A program made the translations under genes and the position numbers. Positions 1 to 4,767 of a stretch of 7,667 bases of DNA are shown piece after piece; the stretch's first letter is position 1, and each line of letters begins with the position of its first letter. The stretch is from Pseudodesulfovibrio sp. (GTDB lineage Bacteria > Desulfobacterota > Desulfovibrionia > Desulfovibrionales > Desulfovibrionaceae): contig JAFLJW010000294.1 in assembly GCA_022712815.1 (NCBI GenBank), positions 1-7,667 of the forward strand, in the 5' to 3' direction. The notes under the pieces are model-generated. The model had not been told where the DNA came from. It searched no databases and worked only from the letters and a program-made list of their open reading frames with translations.

Positions 1-431
1 GCGGCGTTTTGCACGTTGCGGGCACAGGCCGAGTCATGGTTGTTGTAGTTGGGGGTGCCGATGCCGCGCAGAAAGGCGCGATAGAAGTCGCGGAACGGGC
101 CGCCTCGGTCGGAGAATAGGACGGATTCCTTGCCGTATTTCGCCTGTATGTCGGAAAGTTTGGTGGCCACGTAATCAAACGCTTCGTCCCAGGAGACCTG
201 TTTCCACTTGCCTTCGCCACGTTCGCCGGTGCGAATCATGGGGTATTGGGGGCGTTCTTCATCATAGGTCAGGGCTGTTCCGGCAGCACCGCGCGGACAT
301 AGTGCGCCCATGATTCCGGCGGCTTTCGGGTTGCCCTGAATGTATTCGGCTTTGCCATCGACTACTTCGACCTGAATGGGGCAGCGCACAGAGCACATGC
401 CGCACACGCTGTTCACATATTCTTTGTTCAT
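1..431 (-). CDS. Molybdopterin oxidoreductase (CISM family, thiosulfate/polysulfide reductase-like), N-terminal part
   Basis: This is the first 143 residues of a Mo/W-bisMGD oxidoreductase; the rest lies beyond the left edge. Cys10, Cys13, Cys17 and Cys45 form the C-x2-C-x3-C-x27-C pattern that binds the N-terminal [4Fe-4S] cluster of this superfamily, followed by PRG at 46-48. A GEGKWKQVSWDEAFD stretch (72-86) is typical of PhsA/PsrA-like catalytic subunits. HDSACARNV (132-140) sits where the Mo ligand is expected, so Cys136 is the likely ligand. The start at 431 is 6 nt from GGAG; an ATG directly upstream (434) is only 3 nt away. No Tat signal precedes the cluster, and an in-frame stop at 491-489 is reached with no earlier ATG, so this copy looks cytoplasmic, unlike classical PhsA/PsrA. 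The ferredoxin gene at 702 is transcribed divergently and is the likely electron-transfer partner. Thiosulfate, polysulfide or another oxyanion are all possible substrates. Confidence 0.85.
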   Translation of the reverse strand, partial: MNKEYVNSVCGMCSVRCPIQVEVVDGKAEYIQGNPKAAGIMGALCPRGAAGTALTYDEERPQYPMIRTGERGEGKWKQVSWDEAFDYVATKLSDIQAKYGKESVLFSDRGGPFRDFYRAFLRGIGTPNYNNHDSACARNVQNA

Positions 432-436
432 CATAT

Positions 437-443
437 TCTCCTT
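437..443 (-). promoter_or_regulatory. Ribosome binding site of the molybdoenzyme gene
   Basis: On the minus strand AAGGAGA occupies 443-437. Two consecutive ATG codons follow, at 434-432 and 431-429. The second has the more usual spacing (6 nt after GGAG), so 431 was chosen. The choice changes the protein by one Met only. Confidence 0.6.
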
Positions 444-527
444 AAATGCAGGGATGAAACAGAGGACTTTTATTCTGTACGATGGACGCTAGCAATGTCT
501 GCCAACCGGCTGCAATGCTTTCCTCTC

Positions 528-545
528 ATGTGAAGTATATCACAT
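528..545. promoter_or_regulatory. CRP/FNR-family operator dyad, site 1
   Basis: ATGTGA-AGTATA-TCACAT is a perfect inverted repeat with 6-bp arms and a 6-bp spacer. It matches the general TGTGA-N6-TCACA shape bound by CRP/FNR-superfamily regulators. It lies 97 bp upstream of the molybdoenzyme start (431, minus strand) and 157 bp upstream of the ferredoxin start (702). The regulator is not in the window; an HcpR-like, CRP-like or other family member could bind here. The dyad is seen directly and its role is inferred. Confidence 0.55.
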
Positions 546-592
546 AATGTTTCCCATAAAAAATGAAATAGTGTACTTTTCGGGTTGTGTTT

Positions 593-610
593 TTGAGAAA
601 TCTATCACAA
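593..610. promoter_or_regulatory. CRP/FNR-family operator dyad, site 2
   Basis: TTGAGA-AATCTA-TCACAA is an inverted repeat with one mismatch between its 6-bp arms and the same 6-bp spacer as site 1. TTGTGA-type half-sites are what HcpR and other CRP/FNR relatives of sulfate reducers recognise. It lies about 91 bp upstream of the ferredoxin gene. Its centre is 65 bp from that of site 1, close to six helical turns, so both sites would face the same side of the DNA. No strong -35/-10 pair is visible on either side, which fits activator-dependent promoters. Confidence 0.5.
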
Positions 611-701
611 GCAGGGCTCTAATTGACGGAAGGGGTTTTTTCCAACAAACGATGGGGTATCGTAAGAACTGTGCGCATAAACGCTGATTTAGAGGTGAAA
701 A

Positions 702-1151
702 ATGGCCATGTACAGGATTAAGTTTGACAAGAAACGGTGTATCGCCTGCGATGCCTGTCTCGTTCACTGCAAGGTGAAGAACAAGGTGCCCGTTGGCATC
801 AGTCTCAATCATCTTTTTGCCGAGGGACCCATTGCTGATAAAAACGGCAATCCTTCGGCCAAGCTCAAATACCAGCCGTGTTTTCACTGCAAGAAGCCTG
901 AGTGTGTTTCCGCATGTCCCACCGGGGCCATGTATAAACGCGAGGATGGTTTGGTGCTGGTGGATATGGATAAATGTGACGGCTGCAAACTGTGCATTGA
1001 TGCCTGTCCGTGGCAGGTTCCGGTCTTTAACGAGCTGACCGGCAAGATCATGAAATGTGACTATTGCGTGGATCGGGTGGATGCCGGTGGCACACCTGCC
1101 TGCGTTACCGGCTGTACGGCCGGTGCCTTGAGCTTCATGCGACCGGAATAG
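702..1151 (+). CDS. Four-cluster [4Fe-4S] ferredoxin subunit of a molybdoenzyme (PhsB/PsrB/DmsB-like)
   Basis: This 149-residue soluble electron-transfer protein has sixteen Cys in four groups: 13/16/19/23, 60/63/68/72, 92/95/98/102 and 119/122/134/138. This is the usual order of the beta subunits of CISM molybdoenzymes, in which four [4Fe-4S] clusters carry electrons between the Mo subunit and a quinone-linked or other partner. Motifs such as CxxCxxxCxxxCP at 60-73 and CxxCxxCxxxCP at 92-103 are intact. There is no signal peptide or membrane segment, as expected for a beta subunit. At 149 residues it is somewhat shorter than most PsrB/DmsB proteins. The start at 702 follows GAGGTG (692-697). 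It is encoded divergently from the molybdoenzyme, which is unusual for subunits of one complex, and shares the control region at 432-701. A terminator follows directly. The family is clear; pairing with the neighbouring enzyme is inferred. Confidence 0.88.
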   Translation: MAMYRIKFDKKRCIACDACLVHCKVKNKVPVGISLNHLFAEGPIADKNGNPSAKLKYQPCFHCKKPECVSACPTGAMYKREDGLVLVDMDKCDGCKLCIDACPWQVPVFNELTGKIMKCDYCVDRVDAGGTPACVTGCTAGALSFMRPE

Positions 1152-1163
1152 ATTGGAGATGTA

Positions 1164-1195
1164 CCTGTTGCCGCGTGGCAACGGGGTTATTTTTT
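1164..1195 (+). terminator. Intrinsic terminator after the ferredoxin gene
   Basis: CCTGTTGCC (1164-1172) pairs with GGCAACGGG (1177-1185) around a GCGT loop: nine pairs including one G-U. The T-rich run TTATTTTTT (1187-1195) follows. It begins 13 nt after the ferredoxin stop and separates that gene from the carrier gene, which therefore needs readthrough or its own promoter. No convincing promoter is visible between here and 1229. Confidence 0.75.
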
Positions 1196-1216
1196 AGGGG
1201 TCTCAACACTCAATTT

Positions 1217-1224
1217 GAGGAGGG
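1217..1224 (+). promoter_or_regulatory. Ribosome binding site that fixes the GTG start of the TauE/SafE gene
   Basis: GAGGAGGG lies 4 nt before GTG at 1229. The frame is open further upstream to an ATG at 1064, but that would overlap the ferredoxin gene and read through the terminator. The strong Shine-Dalgarno and the signal peptide that starts here make 1229 the true start. Confidence 0.8.
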
Positions 1225-1228
1225 AACT

Positions 1229-2356
1229 GTGTTACGTTCCAAAAAAACATTACTGATGTTGGCTTTGGTGGCGGCTGTCTGCTTCATGGCAGAGCCTGCC
1301 ATGGCTGACCGTCTTTCCGAGGCTATTGCCGAGGCCAAACCCACTGGTGAGCCTGGATATCTGGGCATTCCCGGTGGTCCTCAGCTCAATATCATGATCG
1401 GCCTTGTCTGGGCGATCTGGGTTGGCTGGATTTTCTCTACTGTCGGCGCATTCGGCGGAATCATGGCTGGTGTCGGCCATATCACTATCTATGGTCTGGG
1501 CGACTACGCCAGCTCTTTCGGCAAGGGTTCCCAGATGAACAAGGTTGTCACCGACTCCATTCGTGTGTCTAACCAGTGGCTTGTCGGTTGTTCGGCTGCC
1601 TTGTCTTCTTTCAACTATTTCAAGGCCGGTCGCCTCGTGCTGCCGCTGGGTATTGCTCTGGCAATTGGTTCCGTGGCCGGCTCCTGGCTGGTTCCGTGGC
1701 TCACTGCTGGCAAGATCAGCCTGAAAGCGTATCTTGGCTACTTCGGTTTGTTCGTCCTGTTCCTGGGTTGTTATCTCACTTATGAGACCACTCCCAAAGG
1801 TCAGGCCGGAAAGCAGGCTGCCAAGAAAGCTGCTGCAGCATTCCAGAAATCTGTCAAGGAGCAGCAGGCTGGTGGAGACGTTGACCTCGTCGAAATGGGC
1901 GTAAAGGTTCAGAAGTTTACCCCCACAGCTTGCGAATTCACCTTCTTTGGTGTTGAGTTCAGCTTCAATCCGCTGATTCCTGTTGTCGGTGGTTTCATCA
2001 TCGCAGCCCTGGCTTCCTTCCTCGGTGTCGGTGGCGGCTTCCTGCTGGTGCCGTTCCTGACCTCCGTTGCCGGTCTGCCCATGTACCTGGTTGCAGGCAC
2101 CTCTGCCATGGCCGTCTTCATCGGCATGATCAACTCCATTGCTTCCTATATGCTGCTCAAGCAGACTCCGGTTGCATGGGGCCTGATCGGTGCTGAGCTT
2201 ATCGGTATCGTCATTGGTTCCGTCATCGGTCCCAAGACTTCCAAGTTCATCCCGGAGAAGGTACTCAAGTACATCTTCATCGTACTGGCTATCTACGTTG
2301 GTGTTCGTTACACCTCCAAGGGCTTCCTGGGCTACAGCTTGGTTCCCCCCTTCTAA
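1229..2356 (+). CDS. TauE/SafE (DUF81) family membrane anion transporter, sulfite-exporter type
   Basis: This is a 375-residue membrane protein starting at GTG. Residues 1-26 form a signal peptide (LRSKK basic start, hydrophobic core, PAMA|D cleavage site). The body is the two-fold repeated TauE/SafE fold (PF01925). The second repeat keeps the glycine motif GVGGGFLLVP at 266-275; the first has a diverged counterpart, GAFGGIMAGVG at 73-83. Between the halves lies an Ala/Gln/Lys-rich, mostly hydrophilic insert (about 187-245) that should be soluble. Family members move sulfite, sulfoacetate, sulfolactate or other organic and inorganic sulfur anions. Substrate and direction cannot be read from sequence, but the nearby redox enzyme suggests a sulfur oxyanion. 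Codon use is strongly biased (Arg almost only CGT, no ATA for Ile, many AAG and TTC), as in highly expressed genes, unlike the kinase downstream. The next gene lies 94 bp on, in the same direction and probably the same transcript. Confidence 0.87.
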   Translation: MLRSKKTLLMLALVAAVCFMAEPAMADRLSEAIAEAKPTGEPGYLGIPGGPQLNIMIGLVWAIWVGWIFSTVGAFGGIMAGVGHITIYGLGDYASSFGKGSQMNKVVTDSIRVSNQWLVGCSAALSSFNYFKAGRLVLPLGIALAIGSVAGSWLVPWLTAGKISLKAYLGYFGLFVLFLGCYLTYETTPKGQAGKQAAKKAAAAFQKSVKEQQAGGDVDLVEMGVKVQKFTPTACEFTFFGVEFSFNPLIPVVGGFIIAALASFLGVGGGFLLVPFLTSVAGLPMYLVAGTSAMAVFIGMINSIASYMLLKQTPVAWGLIGAELIGIVIGSVIGPKTSKFIPEKVLKYIFIVLAIYVGVRYTSKGFLGYSLVPPF

Positions 2357-2380
2357 GTCGCGAAACACAGTATGAATATC

Positions 2381-2407
2381 GGAGGCCGCCCATGGTGGGC
2401 GGTCTCC
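2381..2407 (+). other. Strong RNA hairpin between the carrier gene and the next gene
   Basis: GGAGGCCGCCCA (2381-2392) pairs with TGGGCGGTCTCC (2396-2407): twelve pairs, one of them G-U, around a three-base loop. It is followed by TTC and seven A, not a T run, and the other strand offers no T run after it either. It is therefore not a standard intrinsic terminator. It may protect the 3' end of the carrier message or lower the amount of the downstream gene's message, as seen in operons with differential expression. This role is inferred. Confidence 0.6.
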
Positions 2408-2450
2408 TTCAAAAAAACAGGCAACTCACAGGCAAACCACAGGAATTATC

Positions 2451-3062
2451 ATGACCGGCAACACAGTATACGAATTTCTTGACTTTTGGTTGATCTGGGC
2501 CTTTCGGACCAGCGACAACCCATATGTCGGTTTTGCCATAGGCCTTTTCTGGATTTGCCTGGTCACGACCATCATCGGCGAACTCTGCATCGCTGGCGTC
2601 TATTTCATCAACAAGAAACATTTCGCCGAATTGAATCATAACATGGTCAGCCATCACAACCTGTCGATCAAGGCCCTTGGGGTCAAGGACAAGGTGTCGT
2701 GGAAGGCATGCAATTCCATTGCTAATGAAGCTTTCGGCAAGAATTTCTTTTCCCATATCGCCCTGTTTGCTTCGTCCTTGTGGATTGTTCCGTTTGTCAT
2801 CGGTTGGATGAGTTACCGTTTTGGCGAGGTCGATTTCATTGTGCCTGTGGTTGGCGCGGTCGGTCCGGCCTTTGTTTTCATTCCGGTCTATATCCTGTTC
2901 AGGTATCTTTTCAGCAAGGCAAAGCCCTGGATACCCGTTTTCAAGGTTATCCAGCGCAAGATCAAAGAGAATGAGGGCGAGGAAGACATGCTGTCCTACT
3001 CGGATTTGGCAAGAAAGACTGACAAGCCTCAGGCTGATACGCCTGTGCCTGAAAGTTCATAG
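2451..3062 (+). CDS. Unrecognised three-helix membrane protein linked to the TauE/SafE carrier
   Basis: The product has 203 residues, and I do not recognise a named family with confidence. Hydrophobic segments lie at about 25-53, 101-122 and 129-154. Between the first and second is a polar stretch of about 45 residues with several His and Asn (N62, H63, N64, H68, H69, N70) and an N-x3-NEAFGKNFF motif (88-100). The tail after 155 is basic, then acidic and probably disordered. There is no signal peptide. The start at 2451 follows AGGA with 6-nt spacing. Helix, polar helical hairpin, two helices is the layout of DUF106/EMC3-type members of the Oxa1 superfamily, but this likeness is only topological and speculative. 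Its position 94 bp after the carrier, before a shared terminator, suggests a partner or assembly factor for the carrier. It is surely a real gene, given the membrane pattern, ribosome binding site and terminator. Confidence 0.75.
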   Translation: MTGNTVYEFLDFWLIWAFRTSDNPYVGFAIGLFWICLVTTIIGELCIAGVYFINKKHFAELNHNMVSHHNLSIKALGVKDKVSWKACNSIANEAFGKNFFSHIALFASSLWIVPFVIGWMSYRFGEVDFIVPVVGAVGPAFVFIPVYILFRYLFSKAKPWIPVFKVIQRKIKENEGEEDMLSYSDLARKTDKPQADTPVPESS

Positions 3063-3093
3063 GATTTTTTGTGAGAGAGTATCGCTGACAGGG

Positions 3094-3126
3094 CGGGCGG
3101 CCCGATTTCGGGTTAGCCCGTTTTTT
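3094..3126 (+). terminator. Intrinsic terminator of the carrier/membrane-protein unit
   Basis: CGGGC (3094-3098) pairs with GCCCG (3116-3120), enclosing a second stem of CCCGA (3101-3105) and TCGGG (3108-3112), followed by six T (3121-3126). It overlaps the last codons and the stop of the convergent gene on the minus strand. In the minus direction there is no T run, so it works clearly only for the plus strand. Confidence 0.8.
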
Positions 3127-3634
3127 GTTGCATTATCTTTTCAACGTCCTGGGTGAAGAGTTCCACCATGGCCGGTCCGAGCAGGTAATAGCGACCTTCG
3201 GTCTGGATGCAGAGGATGTCGGTCTGGTTTGTGACGATGACCGCCTCGCTGCCGTTTTCAAGTTCTGCGATGCCGGAGCGGTATTTGCCGAAGCTCATGA
3301 TTTTCTTTGTTTTGCTGATTTTGAATTTCGGGTCAGTGAGTTTGGCGGCAAAGGCCTTTTCCACGGAGGCCCATGGAATGACCGCACTGGCAAATGGCGG
3401 CGCGGACAGGAGGATGCCTTCATCCGCCACGGTGATGGAAGCGCGTTTGGGGTTGACATAGAGCATGTACCAATAGAGGCATGATAACGGGCCTGCCACT
3501 ACAATGAGGCATATGCCGGTCCATGTCAGGCCGGAATTGAAGCTCCATGCGACAACTGCGGAGACTACGGCAATGAAGATGAGCAGGGCTGCCAGCACCA
3601 GTTTGTTCATGGGGATTTTATAAATATTCGTCAT
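3113..3634 (-). CDS. Membrane-anchored bacterial PH-domain protein (bPH_5-like)
   Basis: This is a 173-residue protein with two adjacent transmembrane helices (about 12-32 and 36-58) followed by a cytoplasmic domain (about 64-171). That domain has the features of bacterial pleckstrin-homology proteins (PF10882-like): an ITVADEGILL strand near 67-76, a central GKYRSGIAELENG segment, and a C-terminal strand pattern ending in YYLLGPAMVELF. The biochemical role of this family is mostly unknown; some bacterial PH proteins act in envelope stress or membrane organisation. The start at 3634 follows AAGGAG with 5-nt spacing. The frame is open to an ATG at 3697, but that would place the start inside the promoter described at 3669-3697 and lacks a ribosome binding site. 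It is a single gene, convergent with the carrier unit and divergent from the lipoprotein operon, so no functional partner is evident. The family call is good; the function is not known. Confidence 0.75.
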   Translation of the reverse strand: MTNIYKIPMNKLVLAALLIFIAVVSAVVAWSFNSGLTWTGICLIVVAGPLSCLYWYMLYVNPKRASITVADEGILLSAPPFASAVIPWASVEKAFAAKLTDPKFKISKTKKIMSFGKYRSGIAELENGSEAVIVTNQTDILCIQTEGRYYLLGPAMVELFTQDVEKIMQQKTG

Positions 3635-3668
3635 TGAAGCTCCTTGGAGTGCGTGAATGATTTTCTTA

Positions 3669-3697
3669 GTAATACTGCCAAACCGGACGCTTGCCAA
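3669..3697 (-). promoter_or_regulatory. Sigma-70-type promoter of the PH-domain gene
   Basis: On the minus strand TTGGCA (3697-3692, five of six matches to the -35 consensus) is followed after exactly 17 bp by TATTAC (3674-3669, four of six to the -10). The -10 lies about 35 nt before the start codon. The -35 falls in a small inverted repeat CGCTT-GCC-AAGCG (3688-3700), and TTGGCA occurs again 16 bp along at 3681-3676. Confidence 0.5.
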
Positions 3698-3711
3698 GCG
3701 ACATCTCTACA

Positions 3712-3740
3712 TTGAATCTGACGGTAAAATGTTGTATTGT
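3712..3740 (+). promoter_or_regulatory. Candidate sigma-70-type promoter of the lipoprotein/two-component operon
   Basis: TTGAAT (3712-3717) and TATTGT (3735-3740) each match four of six consensus bases and are 17 bp apart. The -10 lies about 40 nt before the lipoprotein start at 3781. This is the best pair seen in the 146-bp divergent spacer, but the matches are modest. Confidence 0.4.
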
Positions 3741-3780
3741 TTAAAGTGGATGTCCTGATTGGTGGCGTAAGGAGCACCTG

Positions 3781-4752
3781 ATGAAAGTAAGTGAACGACA
3801 CGGTAAAATGGGCGTAAAAAGTCTGGCCCGAACCATGGCACTGCTTTTGTGCCTGAGTCTGCTCGGTCTTTCCGGGTTTGCTCTCTTTGGTTGCGGGGAA
3901 GGCGAATCCATCGTGCAGGTCGATCTTTCCAAAAGGGAGAAGGTCGTTGCCCCCATGCAGGTGGAGGCCATTACCTATGCCTATCTGCCGCAGTATTCCC
4001 ACACCATTTCCTTTGAACGGCATCGCAAGCTGCTTGAATACCTGCGCCGCACCACAGGGTTGTCCCTTCGTCAGATTTTCCCCGATACCTTTGACGAGCA
4101 TATCATGATGGTCGAGCGCGGCGAGATCGATATCTCCTATTCCAACCCCTTTGTCTACATCAAGCTGGCACAAGCCGGAGCCACGGCCTTTGCTCGGATC
4201 ATCGAACCGTCCGGCAAGCCGAATTTTCAGGGGCAGATCATCTGCCGTCAGGACAACCCGACTATCCAGAATATAGCTGACTGCCGGGGCAAACGGTGGA
4301 TAGCGGTGGACCCCGGTTCTGCGGGTGGCTATCTGTTTCCGCTTGGTCTGTTCTATGACAACGGCATCCGGCGAGAGGATTTCGGCAAAGTCGATTTTGC
4401 CCCCGGTCCGGGCGGAAAGCAGGAAAAAGTTGTCCTTGGCGTCCATGCCGGGGCGTATGATATCGGGACAATTCGCAAGGGAACCCTGGCCGTTGTGGCC
4501 GGGAAGATTGATCTGAGCGAAATTCGTGTTTTGGCAGAGACCCGTCCTTATCCCGGATGGGTGTATGCCGCCCGCAAGGGCCTTGATCCCTCTGTGGTGG
4601 AGGCCATTTCCTCGGCCATGTTCGCCCTTGACAGCGGCACGGATAGCAATGACGAAATCCTTCAGGCAGCGGGTATGCGCGGCATTATCCCGGCTGTGGA
4701 CATGGACTACGACCCGGTCAGGGAACTGGCCGATAAACTAGGCCTCGACTAG
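3781..4752 (+). CDS. PhnD-like periplasmic substrate-binding lipoprotein
   Basis: This 323-residue protein has a long basic N-terminus, a hydrophobic core (about 19-36) and a lipobox LFGC ending at Cys38, so it should be exported and lipid-anchored. The mature part is a type-2 periplasmic binding fold of the PhnD family (PF12974), which elsewhere binds phosphonate, phosphite, phosphate or related ligands. Visible family marks are a first strand at ITYAYLPQY, SYSNPFVY near 119-126 and DPGSAGGYLFP at 177-187, where ligand-contacting Ser/Gly residues usually lie. The ATG at 3781 follows AAGGAG with good spacing; a second Met at 10 has none. No permease or ATPase gene lies next to it. Instead a sensor kinase gene follows after 15 bp, so a role as ligand-sensing partner of that kinase is more likely than uptake. 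The ligand is unknown. The stop is TAG, in the same frame as the kinase start. Confidence 0.85.
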   Translation: MKVSERHGKMGVKSLARTMALLLCLSLLGLSGFALFGCGEGESIVQVDLSKREKVVAPMQVEAITYAYLPQYSHTISFERHRKLLEYLRRTTGLSLRQIFPDTFDEHIMMVERGEIDISYSNPFVYIKLAQAGATAFARIIEPSGKPNFQGQIICRQDNPTIQNIADCRGKRWIAVDPGSAGGYLFPLGLFYDNGIRREDFGKVDFAPGPGGKQEKVVLGVHAGAYDIGTIRKGTLAVVAGKIDLSEIRVLAETRPYPGWVYAARKGLDPSVVEAISSAMFALDSGTDSNDEILQAAGMRGIIPAVDMDYDPVRELADKLGLD

Positions 4753-4757
4753 GCCTC
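4737..4757 (+). repeat. 11-bp tandem direct repeat across the lipoprotein stop codon
   Basis: ACTAGGCCTC occurs at 4737-4746 and again at 4748-4757, one base apart, so the period is 11 bp. The second copy contains the TAG stop (4750-4752). The repeat looks like a small slippage duplication. It sits at the junction of two genes in the same frame and could have changed the distance or frame between them. Confidence 0.6.
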
Positions 4758-4767
4758 TGGGCATATT

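Noticed and set aside
492..505. Sigma-54-like promoter on the minus strand (TTGGCAGACATTGC) upstream of the molybdoenzyme
   Set aside because: The conserved GG and GC are separated by 8 bases rather than the required 10, so the two elements would not be on the right faces of the DNA.
540..1181. Minus-strand open frame opposite the ferredoxin gene
   Set aside because: The plus-strand product has sixteen correctly spaced Cys; the antisense frame has no recognisable domain or ribosome binding site and crosses the divergent control region.
1209..1219. CTCAATTTGAG palindrome overlapping the ribosome binding site of the TauE/SafE gene
   Set aside because: The arms are only five bases with a one-base centre, which cannot form a stable RNA hairpin; as an operator it is too short to support.
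1064..1228. Longer N-terminus for the TauE/SafE protein from an ATG at 1064
   Set aside because: It would overlap the ferredoxin gene and cross the terminator at 1164-1195, and the GTG at 1229 has a strong ribosome binding site and begins a signal peptide.
1250..2368. Minus-strand open frame of 372 codons opposite the TauE/SafE gene
   Set aside because: Its product is rich in Asp, Glu, Gln, Asn and Thr with no family likeness, and it is explained by the biased codons of the real gene on the plus strand.
4750..4752. TAG between lipoprotein and kinase read as pyrrolysine or by programmed readthrough
   Set aside because: TAG also ends the ferredoxin gene and the three-helix membrane protein gene in this window, so it is an ordinary stop here, and no pyl genes are visible.
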